A stretch of 64,000 bases of DNA from Desulfuromonadaceae bacterium. GTDB lineage: Bacteria; Desulfobacterota; Desulfuromonadia; Geobacterales; Pseudopelobacteraceae. The stretch covers positions 1 to 64,000 of the forward strand of contig JAQTXD010000012.1 of assembly GCA_028688955.1 (NCBI GenBank), given 5' to 3'. Below the pieces are notes generated by a model. The model was given only the letters and a program-made list of their open reading frames with translations. It made no database searches and was not told the DNA's origin. The translations under genes and the position numbers were made by a program. Numbering within the stretch: the first letter of the stretch is position 1; every line of letters starts with the position of its first letter. Of this stretch, positions 1 through 6,622 are shown piece by piece.

Positions 1-40
1 TAAATTGCTTCATCTCAGGTCCTTTTTTTGTAATTACCGT

Positions 41-126
41 GCATCCGTTTTTGCATCCGTTTTGCTCTTCGCTACCATCATTTTGCATCCGTTTTTAGCG
101 TCGTGCATCCGTTTTGCATCCGTTTT
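41..126. repeat. Five short direct repeats, GCATCCGTTTT-type
   Basis: The 8-mer GCATCCGT occurs five times, starting at 41, 53, 85, 105 and 116, each followed by two to five T. Spacing is 12, 32, 20 and 11 bases, so this is a cluster of short sites and not a CRISPR array or a simple tandem repeat. It lies about 140 bases outside the truncated tRNA-Gly at 266-310. Clusters of short direct repeats beside a tRNA attachment site are often arm-type binding sites for a tyrosine integrase; that role is inferred. No gene is seen between 1 and 265. Confidence 0.7.
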
Positions 127-265
127 ACAGTTGGCAACAAATTAAAAATCAGGAATCACCTAGAGACATATTTAACAAATTTGTTTAGTAATGTCAATTA
201 TTTATAAAAGCAAGTTGAGACGCGAGGAAACACTTTGAAACATTTTGAGCAGGAAATCGTCTATA

Positions 266-310
266 TTGCCAAGGTTGAAGTCGCGGGTCCGAATCCCGTT
301 TCCCGCTCCA
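266..310 (+). tRNA. 3' half of tRNA-Gly(GCC), truncated at the anticodon loop; putative attachment site
   Basis: The 45 bases read as the anticodon loop TTGCCAA (anticodon GCC at 268-270), the 3' strand of the anticodon stem, a variable region, a T arm with a five-pair stem and a seven-base loop, the 3' acceptor strand TTCCCGC, a discriminator T and an encoded CCA. The matching 5' part is absent: the bases before 266 cannot pair with the anticodon stem, and the expected acceptor strand GCGGGAA is not found upstream. A tRNA copy that starts exactly at the anticodon loop is what site-specific integration into a tRNA gene leaves at one end of the element. The intact gene should lie outside this window. 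It is probably not a functional tRNA. Confidence 0.8.
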
Positions 311-321
311 AAAAATTTTAC

Positions 322-351
322 GGGCCAGGTCATGTACCTGGCCCTTTTTTT
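322..351 (+). terminator. Intrinsic terminator behind the tRNA-Gly fragment
   Basis: A perfect nine-pair stem (GGGCCAGGT / ACCTGGCCC) with a five-base loop CATGT is followed directly by seven T. It sits 11 bases after the CCA of the tRNA fragment, so it was carried along with the tRNA 3' end. Confidence 0.9.
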
Positions 352-441
352 ATGGGGCTTCACACCGATTACTCTCACCCCCGTACCCACCCACCAAATC
401 CAATTCCACACTAAATCAGTCAAGTCTGTGCCTTGTTTGTG

Positions 442-500
442 TAAACCTTGCCCACCCTGCTTCTTTTTGCTTCCCCTCTTGACCTTTTCTCATCGCTAAT
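442..500. repeat. Intergenic repeat, short copy (upstream of the Phd/PIN module)
   Basis: This stretch matches 3041-3100 over its length, with shared blocks such as TAAACCTTGC, CACCCTGCTTCTTTT and CATCGCTA in the same order and spacing. The 3041-3100 copy is the right half of a longer unit (2952-3100), of which only this half is visible here. It ends immediately before the operator of the toxin-antitoxin operon. Confidence 0.7.
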
Positions 501-520
501 GTACGTTTGAAATGTACATT
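498..520. promoter_or_regulatory. Palindromic operator of the Phd/PIN operon
   Basis: AATGTAC at 498-504 and GTACATT at 514-520 form a seven-base inverted repeat with nine bases between. The right half lies inside a perfect ten-base palindrome, AATGTACATT (511-520). YefM/Phd antitoxins are known to autoregulate through palindromes with a TGTACA core, and the site lies 14 bases before the antitoxin start, so autorepression by the antitoxin or the toxin-antitoxin complex is likely. No clear -35/-10 pair was identified. Confidence 0.65.
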
Positions 521-534
521 TAAGGAGGCACAAT

Positions 535-774
535 ATGCTTGAAGTAACAGTCACCACATTCCGAAAACACATTCCTGATTACCTCGGCATGGTTCGAAGA
601 GGCGAGGACATCTCGCTTACCTCCCGAGGCAAGGTCATTGCCCGACTGGTGCCGCCTGCGGATGAACAACTGAGCGCGAAGGAACTACTAACGGCTCTTC
701 GCGGTTCCTGCCATATCGGCGATGTTATTACACCCCTTGACGAAAAATGGGAGGCGAACAGTGCTGATTCTTGA
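535..774 (+). CDS. Antitoxin, Phd/YefM family
   Basis: The 79-residue protein begins MLEVTVTTFRKHIPDYL and continues with the basic and hydrophobic pattern ISLTSRGKVIARLVP. This is the Phd/YefM fold in which an N-terminal DNA-binding region precedes a disordered tail that neutralises the toxin. A strong Shine-Dalgarno (TAAGGAGG) sits eight bases before the ATG. Its stop codon overlaps the toxin start by 14 bases, so the two are translationally coupled. It probably represses its own operon through the palindrome at 498-520 and masks the PIN-domain toxin that follows. Confidence 0.88.
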   Translation: MLEVTVTTFRKHIPDYLGMVRRGEDISLTSRGKVIARLVPPADEQLSAKELLTALRGSCHIGDVITPLDEKWEANSADS

Positions 775-1156
775 CACGTGCGCCCTTGTTTTTGACTCGC
801 TTGATCCGGTACGGCTTAGCACAAAGGCGGCGACGGCGATTGCCCAGGCCGAAGATGTTGGTGCGCTGGCGTGTTGCGATATTTCGCTGTGGGAAATCGC
901 CATGCTGGTTTCAAAAGGGCGCCTTGATCCGGGTACTGATGCCCAAAAGTATATTCAGCTTGTTCTGGCGGCAAGGAACATCAAAGTATTGCCCATCACA
1001 CCGGAAATCGCCGCCAGAAGCGCCCAACCGGATTTTTGTCCTCATGGCGATCCCGCCGACAGGATAATTGCTGCCAGCACAATACTCCATAGATCAAAAC
1101 TGGTGTCATCCGACCAAAAACTGGCAACTGTTGCCGGCCTGCATATAGTATGGTAG
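761..1156 (+). CDS. Toxin, PIN-domain ribonuclease (VapC type)
   Basis: From a GTG start at 761, behind the ribosome site GGGAGG, the protein has 131 residues. It opens with the PIN signature LILDTCAL (first catalytic Asp), has an acidic residue in ISLWEIAMLVSKGRL and the C-terminal acidic cluster DPADRIIAAS. These residues bind Mg2+/Mn2+ in the VapC family, whose members cleave tRNA or rRNA; the target here is unknown. The pairing of a Phd-type antitoxin with a PIN toxin is common. An in-frame start at 722 would add 13 residues of antitoxin-coding sequence and lacks a ribosome site, so 761 is preferred. Confidence 0.88.
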   Translation: MLILDTCALVFDSLDPVRLSTKAATAIAQAEDVGALACCDISLWEIAMLVSKGRLDPGTDAQKYIQLVLAARNIKVLPITPEIAARSAQPDFCPHGDPADRIIAASTILHRSKLVSSDQKLATVAGLHIVW

Positions 1157-1161
1157 CCGGT

Positions 1162-1250
1162 AGGTTGGGCAACTGATTCATCGTTGCCCGCGCGGAATTA
1201 ATGCACCAAGCGGCAATGCGGCTGAAATCTGCAACGAAACCCTTCGCTCT
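1162..1250. repeat. Intergenic repeat copy between the Phd/PIN and HipA-like modules
   Basis: This matches 2952-3036 in order: AACTGATTCATCG (1171-1183 and 2964-2976), CGCGGAAT (1191-1198 and 2984-2991), TAATGCA, and CTGCAACGAA (1229-1238 and 3020-3029). The left end also forms a hairpin, GGGCAAC (1167-1173) with GTTGCCC (1183-1189). It lacks most of the right half present at 3041-3100. With that second copy it brackets the HipA/HTH gene pair as an imperfect direct repeat. Confidence 0.75.
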
Positions 1251-1316
1251 TTATATTGGCTATTAAAGTACACAATATAATTGCTAATAGGCACTAAACA
1301 TGCTACTAAAATAGCC

Positions 1317-2594
1317 ATGAACGTAACTATCGAAATATTCATTGACGGCAGATGGCAAAAAGCTGGGGAATTCTCCCCTGATGAAAAATCAATCAAGCGA
1401 GGCATTGGCTGCGGTGGCACGTTTGAATACGACATCGATTATACCGTTGAACAACTGGAAAACCGCCCCGACCACCGAGTGGGGCTTTGTTACCCCGTCA
1501 GTTTCGAACTCTTTCGTTCTCCTCGCTGGCCCGCTTTTCTGCTTGATATCATGCCTGCCGGTGCGGGCCGCCGTGTTTGGTTGCGTCGTTTAGGAATAGC
1601 CGATGGGGCCGAAGCAGATTGGGAACTGCTCCGAAAAGGGGCCGGAAACCCACCCGGTAACATTCGCATTGCCGGAGCGGCACTGCCTACGGGGCCTCCG
1701 CATCCCGGTTTTTCCAGAGAAGAGATTGTCGAAAAGAATGCTGATTTCATCGAGTATGCCGAAGAGCGCGGTGCAGTGGTGGCCGGAGCCACCGATGTGC
1801 AGGGTGATGCCCCCAAATTTCTTCTTGTACGTGATCACAATCTGCGCTGGCATCCTGACGGGGCACTGCCGGATAATGAAATCCATGACTTCTGGATTGT
1901 CAAATTTCCCAGGGGCAGGACTGATGCCGACCGCACGGTGTTACGGAATGAATTGCCCTACCTTGAAGTAGCACGCAGATTCGGACTTCGAGTGGGAGCG
2001 CCGCTCGAACTGATCGATGATGCTCTGTTTATCCCCCGCTTTGACCGGATGGTTGCCCGCGGCTCCGTCCGGCGTCATGGCCTTGAAAGCCTCTGCTCTG
2101 CTGCTGGTATCGCTGAGTATGGCAGGCGCGGCAATCATACCGAGTTTTGTGCGGCAATTGCCCGCCATGTAGTTGACCTAAAAACCGAAATCATCGAATA
2201 CATCCGTCGCGACATCCTCAATGCTGCACTTCGCAATACCGACAACCATGGCCGCAACAGTGCGTTCCTCAAACATGAAGATGGCTCCGTAGCGCTATCC
2301 CCACTCTACGATTTTGCCCCGATGTTCCTTGACCCGGAAGGAATCCCCCGCAGCTCCCGCTGGGAGGGAGAGTTGGAACCGGTTATCGGCAGGCCGTCAT
2401 GGGGATTAATTGCAAAATTGTTCGCTTCTGTTGTTACTCCGGGTGAGTTACGGTCGGTTCTGTCGAGAGATGCAGCGGCAGTTGCCAGGTTGGCTGAAAC
2501 GATGAAAGAGTGTGGTGTAGAAGATCAGGTAATAGAACGGGTGGCTTATCGCTGTGCAGAGATTGCCGCCGATCTGCTACAGATAAAGGGGTGA
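1317..2594 (+). CDS. HipA-like serine/threonine kinase toxin
   Basis: The 425-residue protein shows the HipA kinase core: a gly-rich phosphate-binding region AGATDVQGDAPKFLLV near residue 165, the catalytic loop NTDNHGRN with Asp309, and the metal-binding YDFAP with Asp332. HipA kinases phosphorylate aminoacyl-tRNA synthetases or other translation proteins and cause growth arrest. The ATG at 1317 is chosen over an in-frame TTG at 1281, which is AT-rich leader. Neither start has a good ribosome site, so the start is uncertain. The partner HTH gene follows four bases after the stop, the reverse of the usual hipB-hipA order. A second, unrelated-looking HipA lies at 4048-5343. Confidence 0.85.
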   Translation: MNVTIEIFIDGRWQKAGEFSPDEKSIKRGIGCGGTFEYDIDYTVEQLENRPDHRVGLCYPVSFELFRSPRWPAFLLDIMPAGAGRRVWLRRLGIADGAEADWELLRKGAGNPPGNIRIAGAALPTGPPHPGFSREEIVEKNADFIEYAEERGAVVAGATDVQGDAPKFLLVRDHNLRWHPDGALPDNEIHDFWIVKFPRGRTDADRTVLRNELPYLEVARRFGLRVGAPLELIDDALFIPRFDRMVARGSVRRHGLESLCSAAGIAEYGRRGNHTEFCAAIARHVVDLKTEIIEYIRRDILNAALRNTDNHGRNSAFLKHEDGSVALSPLYDFAPMFLDPEGIPRSSRWEGELEPVIGRPSWGLIAKLFASVVTPGELRSVLSRDAAAVARLAETMKECGVEDQVIERVAYRCAEIAADLLQIKG

Positions 2595-2598
2595 TCTG

Positions 2599-2916
2599 AT
2601 GTCGCCACGGAATAAACGCAAGAGGACGTCTGAAGAAATCAGAAGCGAAAAAGAAGCACTCTACGCTGATATCGAGTCTGGCATACTGACGCTAGGCCAG
2701 GCAACGCGCCGGATGCGCAAGATCGTCGGGATGACGCAGTCGGAATACGCCGAAAAAGTGCTGATGATATATCCCCGCGTGCTGATGGAGATTGAGCGGG
2801 ACAGGGGGAATCCAACCCTGGAGACGTTACAGAAGATAGCTGCGCCATTTGGTTTGGTGGTGAGGTTTATTGCCCCCACACATCAGCATAGGAACAATGA
2901 GATGGCCGGGATGTGA
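2599..2916 (+). CDS. HTH (XRE-type) antitoxin partner of the HipA-like kinase
   Basis: The 105-residue protein has a charged, probably flexible N-terminus (about residues 1-33) and then a helix-turn-helix of the XRE class, with GMTQSEYAEKV followed by the recognition-helix region RVLMEIERDRGNPTLETLQKIAAPFGL. It starts four bases after the hipA-like stop, so the pair is one transcript. By family it should repress the operon and hold the kinase inactive. Having the antitoxin last and not first means that toxin is made before antitoxin on each transcript, which is uncommon for hip modules. Confidence 0.82.
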   Translation: MSPRNKRKRTSEEIRSEKEALYADIESGILTLGQATRRMRKIVGMTQSEYAEKVLMIYPRVLMEIERDRGNPTLETLQKIAAPFGLVVRFIAPTHQHRNNEMAGM

Positions 2917-2951
2917 GAGCGGTCCGTGGAAACGGATTTTTCGAAACAGCC

Positions 2952-3100
2952 AGGTGGGTGGGTAACTGATTCATCGATCCCCACGCGGAATAATGCAACA
3001 ACCAACAACACGGATGAACCTGCAACGAACCGGTGAGCAATAAACCTTGCTCACCCTGCTTCTTTTCGCTTCATCTCTTTACACTTTTGACATCGCTATC
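2952..3100. repeat. Full-length intergenic repeat behind the HipA-like module
   Basis: The left part (2952-3036) matches 1162-1240 and the right part (3041-3100) matches 442-500, so this is the most complete copy of a roughly 150-base unit. It contains no open reading frame. Copies stand before the Phd/PIN pair, between the two TA modules, and behind the HipA-like pair, which gives the region a cassette-like look. The nature of the unit is unknown. Confidence 0.7.
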
Positions 3101-3210
3101 AACCTCACTCAATTCCCACCCCCAGCTTCGACGTAAACAGCCACAATCAGTATAAATCGAAAAAAGTATCCTGAGTTTGAGGGAAACTGTTCTCCTGTCC
3201 GTCATATTAA

Positions 3211-3393
3211 TCATAGATATGGCGAACCTCGCATATCGAAGGCAGCTACTTCACAGAGACCGGCCAGATCAACTTTTGCATAGATTCTTGTGGCTGATGA
3301 GGATTGGTGACCAAGATGGTCACCGATTTCCTTGAGAGAGAATCCTTCCGAGAGAAGGTGTGTAGCGCAGGCGTGCCGCAGAGCGTGAGGAAA
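3211..3393 (-). pseudogene. Remnant of a tyrosine recombinase (integrase), C-terminal end only
   Basis: About 60 residues at the C-terminal end of a minus-strand frame show the tyrosine-recombinase active site: PHALRHACATHLL (His-x-x-Arg box), LGHQSSSATRIYAKVD (second His and the catalytic Tyr) and a normal stop. The N-terminal and core-binding domains, and the first catalytic Arg, are missing. Homology breaks off near 3393, where a plus-strand AbiEii fragment begins. The piece cannot be active and most likely records a lost mobile element in the island. Confidence 0.85.
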
Positions 3394-3410
3394 TAAGTAC
3401 GACAAGAGAA

Positions 3411-3803
3411 GCAGGCGATGCAGTTGTAACACTTGAATTTGTGTCAAAGGCTGAAGCACTCCCAGATCTCTTTGCCGGCAAGATGCATGCAATTCTCTTC
3501 AGTAAGTGGAAGAACCGGGTCAAAGGTCGTGATTGGTATGATTTGATCTGGTATGCCGCCAACCATCCTCAACTTAATCTTGCCCACCTTGAGCAGCGGA
3601 TGCGTCAGACCGGTCATTGGAGCAGTGATAAAAGTCTTTCACCGGCAGTTTTTACCGATTTGCTGTTCGAAACAATCGACCGGCTGGATGTCAATCAGGC
3701 TCGTAAAGTTGTGGCGCCATTTGTCAAGGATCAGCAGATGCTCGCCATCTGGTCGCACGATTTCTTTCAGGATGTGGCAAGCCGGATTAAGACTGAAGGA
3801 TAG
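3411..3803 (+). pseudogene. AbiEii-type nucleotidyltransferase toxin, C-terminal fragment
   Basis: The fragment reads VTLEFVSKAEALPDLFAGK, then KWKNRVKGRDWYDLIWY and a helical C-terminus with a normal stop, all typical of the C-terminal half of the AbiEii/AbiGii toxin family. These proteins transfer nucleotides onto tRNA in type IV toxin-antitoxin and abortive-infection systems. The catalytic N-terminal part (GGT...DxD) is absent here. An N-terminal fragment of the same family lies at 36551-36844 on the same strand. The frame stays open upstream to about 3390 with no credible start, so it is scored as a truncated gene. Confidence 0.8.
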
Positions 3804-3824
3804 CAACAAATGGAGGTTTCTGTA

Positions 3825-3986
3825 ATGTTCAATTAGGATCTGCTGGCATCGCTGCATGAGTTGCTGGAAGCATCAAGTGCCATGACCAGCGGCCAACTAC
3901 CCAGTGCGACTGAACTGGAACGATATCATCGCGCCCGCGAGTGGGCACAACGACTCCTTGTTCGCGAGAATATGGTAAAAAGTTAG
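3825..3986 (+). pseudogene. Small gene of unknown function interrupted by an amber codon
   Basis: An ATG at 3825 with a good ribosome site (TGGAGG, 3811-3816) opens a 54-codon frame that ends at 3986, but codon 4 is TAG. After it the frame encodes about 50 helical residues, starting DLLASLHELLEASSAMTSG and ending RLLVRENMVKS. The clean ribosome site, the intact frame after the stop and the position 21 bases behind the AbiEii fragment suggest a former partner gene in the same operon killed by one base change. No function is recognised. Confidence 0.5.
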
Positions 3987-4047
3987 CGGGTTGATTACAT
4001 ACGATGAATATTCTCAACTAAACGGAGATTTTTGATGCGTATCCTGA

Positions 4048-5343
4048 TTATACGATAATCTTCGGCAGAAGTTTCGCAAATGGCAGATAACGCTCAATAT
4101 TCAACCTGATCTTGTCAAGCAGTTCCTCTGCAAATTCGGTTTCCTCGCCCGGCAGTAGATCCTTTAGATTAACTGTATTTATTGCTTTTATCAGGTTTGC
4201 AGACATTGTCGTGAGTGTGTTGGCGACTAGACGTTTCTGCAGGCCACACCTCTCACACATCACTGCCAATTCCCATGGTGTAATCTCTTCCGGATCAAAT
4301 GCATCGCCAATTGCCATGGAAAAATCACGGTCATACTCTGCGGCGTACATATCTAGATTGAGCAGGTCATACGCAGGGGCCATATCAATGCCTCCCGGTC
4401 CGACAAAGAAGGAAATATTCTTCCCGTGAGCATCGCTATTACCGATAAATAGCTGGAACAGCACCCAGTTGAGCATATCTCTCAATGCGGCTGCCGGCAC
4501 TCGGCATAAACGGCAGGAGGCAAAAAGATCCGGCAGGTTTGCTCCGGATCTGATGACAGCGGCATCTCCACCCTTACCGAAAGGGCGCTCGTATTTGTAG
4601 GTGGGAGGAAGATTCAGCATCTGACAGCCATCGATCAGGTGTAGCCGGATGATTTGATCGCCTGCAAACTCCCGGTCGAAACGACGTACGACCAGCACCG
4701 GCTCTCCAAAACGGGCAAGTAAAACATCTGCAACAGGCAACTTCATGATCTTCGCCAGTTGCATACAGATAAATTCGTTGATGACAAGGTGCATGGCGCG
4801 AGCAGTTCCGAACTTCATTATATGGGTAGTGGCCAATTCCCCCTCTCCGAATCCCATCTGGCCATCCGTCCGGATAAGCAGAGGCAGTTTATCCTGTACG
4901 CCTGCGACCGAAAGGCGTGGCTTGCCATCCCATACAGCTATTGAAATGTTCTGACGTTGACTAATACGTTCTGACAGCTCCACTGGTGTCACTGCTCTGA
5001 AGCTGGTTGTGGAATTGTCTGATTGCGTGTCTCCCATCCTGAACGTCAATGCCCCGGTTGTTTCCGAGCCGATGACAGCAACCAGTCCGAAAATATTAGA
5101 TCTGGATATGTGGCTTGAAATTGAGAGCTCTTCGAGCCACCTTCCTTCCGGCAGCAGGTTGGCGAGAAAGCGTCTTACTGATTCGAAGGAACACTCACCG
5201 GGCTTCAGATGCGGAGATATGCTGAATCCTCCTGCATTAAGCCATGATGGAGCATATTCCAAGGCATACTTCTCACCGTTTTCTTCGAGGGTAATCTTTC
5301 CGAGATGCTGGCGGTTAATGTTTACCGTAAGGTTGGTATCCAC
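4048..5343 (-). CDS. hipA: HipA family serine/threonine kinase toxin
   Basis: The 431-residue protein has an N-terminal HipA_1 region (about residues 1-110) and a kinase core with the phosphorylated-loop motif SVAGVQDKLPLL, the catalytic loop NSDAHGKN (Asp304) and the metal-binding YDLLNLD (Asp326). Such kinases inactivate translation factors, in Escherichia coli glutamyl-tRNA synthetase, and promote persistence. It starts with GTG in a TAGTG overlap with the hipB stop, giving translational coupling. The layout (hipB first, then hipA) is canonical, unlike the other HipA module at 1317-2916. All key residues seem intact. Confidence 0.9.
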   Translation of the reverse strand: MDTNLTVNINRQHLGKITLEENGEKYALEYAPSWLNAGGFSISPHLKPGECSFESVRRFLANLLPEGRWLEELSISSHISRSNIFGLVAVIGSETTGALTFRMGDTQSDNSTTSFRAVTPVELSERISQRQNISIAVWDGKPRLSVAGVQDKLPLLIRTDGQMGFGEGELATTHIMKFGTARAMHLVINEFICMQLAKIMKLPVADVLLARFGEPVLVVRRFDREFAGDQIIRLHLIDGCQMLNLPPTYKYERPFGKGGDAAVIRSGANLPDLFASCRLCRVPAAALRDMLNWVLFQLFIGNSDAHGKNISFFVGPGGIDMAPAYDLLNLDMYAAEYDRDFSMAIGDAFDPEEITPWELAVMCERCGLQKRLVANTLTTMSANLIKAINTVNLKDLLPGEETEFAEELLDKIRLNIERYLPFAKLLPKIIV

Positions 5344-5597
5344 TATTTCCCCCGTGCTTCAATGCTTATAGTGACTCCAAGCATGGCGCATATGTTCAGT
5401 ATACTGCTCAGCTTGACATCGCCACAGGCAGTTTCGAGCTTGCTCAGAGTACCTACGGCAACACCGCAGAAGGCTGCTGCTTCGTGAATTGTCATGCCAG
5501 CCTGAGTCCTCCTGGCCCGCACAAATCTTCCCAATGTAGCTGCGTCAAGCAGTTGCTGTGGCTCTGGTACAGGAAGTGGAGTAACTGTTTTTGACAT
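5343..5597 (-). CDS. hipB: HipB-type antitoxin, XRE family HTH
   Basis: The 84-residue protein carries one XRE helix-turn-helix between about residues 20 and 75 (LGRFVRARRTQAGMTIHEAA, then GVAVGTLSKLETACGDVKLSS). It is the first gene of the operon and overlaps hipA by one base. HipB proteins dimerise, bind palindromic operators in the promoter and hold HipA inactive. An imperfect palindrome just upstream (5610-5643) is the probable operator. The start is the ATG at 5597. Confidence 0.88.
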   Translation of the reverse strand: MSKTVTPLPVPEPQQLLDAATLGRFVRARRTQAGMTIHEAAAFCGVAVGTLSKLETACGDVKLSSILNICAMLGVTISIEARGK

Positions 5598-5609
5598 GAT
5601 ACGATCCTA

Positions 5610-5643
5610 TGAGCAATAATATTATCGGAGTGTTATTTACTCA
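5610..5643. promoter_or_regulatory. Imperfect palindrome upstream of hipBA, candidate operator
   Basis: TGAGCAATAAT (5610-5620) and TGTTATTTACTCA (5631-5643) are inverted copies, differing by one extra base in the right arm (TGAG.AATAA against TTATT.ACTCA). The site lies 13-46 bases before the hipB start, where HipB-type repressors bind. Binding is inferred from position and symmetry. Confidence 0.45.
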
Positions 5644-6050
5644 CAAATATTTTGATCAATCAATATAAATATTACTGGGGGGGTATTTAACGCCAGGGTG
5701 GATGGAAGATCGTTATAAAAGCTATTGCAGTGATAACAATAGTTTTTTATTGTTACTAAAGCTTTGGAATAATGAAGACTATTAAAAAACAGATTGAGAG
5801 CAGGGACACATATCAAAGCTAGTCTGACATTAAACAGCTGGATCTGTTCCTCTCAGGACACTTTTCTCAAGCATCATTACCCGTGCAGCGTAACTTGTTG
5901 CCCGCAGTGCTGCGGCAAAAGCGGTTGACCGGAGCCGAAAATTATCAAATCAGGTGAAGACGGCATACAGATTTCCTTCTGTAACTCCTCACTGCGACGA
6001 CAGAAACAGTGCACTTCTCCAACTTATTTCATGATATATGAAACATAATG
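5644..6050. other. Intergenic stretch without a recognisable gene
   Basis: Low-GC sequence with no convincing reading frame on either strand. A small AT-rich hairpin, CTATTG (5722-5727) with CAATAG (5737-5742), is followed by six T and could be a weak terminator for plus-strand transcription. The part 5870-6000 is richer in GC and may be gene debris, but no family could be recognised. Confidence 0.4.
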
Positions 6051-6413
6051 TCAGGATCCTACCGGGTTGCCCTTTGTCTCAACATCATAAATTTCCTGCA
6101 ATGTTTCGGCCGTAAACGGGCAGCAATTCACATGCAGACCGGTTTTCCCCTTGTGAAACCAGGTAACAGTATCTCCGGCGGCATCATGCTTTAATGCCAC
6201 CCGCGTACCACCGATACGTTTGACCTCATTCCACATGTCATCCATGGTTATTAATTCAATTCCGCCGATATCATCTGACCCGCTGGTATTTTCAATAAAG
6301 CGGTCGATCAGATCATAATCTATGAAATCGTTCTCTTTTCTCCACCACTTTACGAACTGGTGCTCCTCATTCCGGCGTTCGTTGAGGCTGGTAATAATTT
6401 CACGCCCTTTCAT
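6051..6413 (-). CDS. Conserved-looking hypothetical protein, 120 residues
   Basis: The frame starts at an ATG behind a strong ribosome site (GGGAGGT, six bases away). The protein is acidic and soluble, with no signal peptide or membrane segment. A helical, charged first half (MKGREIITSLNERRNEEHQ) is followed by a region with several Trp, and near the end GLHVNCCPFTAETLQEIYD with a Cys pair. No family is recognised. It is transcribed alone, away from the rubrerythrin-like gene at 6623. Confidence 0.6.
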   Translation of the reverse strand: MKGREIITSLNERRNEEHQFVKWWRKENDFIDYDLIDRFIENTSGSDDIGGIELITMDDMWNEVKRIGGTRVALKHDAAGDTVTWFHKGKTGLHVNCCPFTAETLQEIYDVETKGNPVGS

Positions 6414-6622
6414 AGCATACCTCCCTTATTCCGTTGATTAAGCCAATTACTCGACGGCTCCACGCATGTATCATTATACTCCAGTCAGATCAAACAAGAT
6501 CATAATTATGTTGACCAATATGGTTAAGTATATCTTCAAATGAGAACATGAAAGTGATAGAATGAATCGGGTAGAAAGGGAAAAATCCGATCATGTTTAT
6601 CAGATTTTGGAAGGGGGAAGTC

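Noticed and set aside
41..126. CRISPR-like repeat cluster
   Set aside because: Repeats are about 11 bases long and spaced irregularly by 11-32 bases; no spacers of uniform length and no cas genes.
1161..1250. attC site in the repeat next to the PIN toxin gene
   Set aside because: GTTGGGC at 1164-1170 fits the core consensus, but the second and third copies of the repeat do not keep it.
3834..3836. Pyrrolysine or readthrough at the TAG codon of the mini-gene
   Set aside because: No pylT/pylS genes or readthrough signal are visible; a mutation is the simpler explanation.
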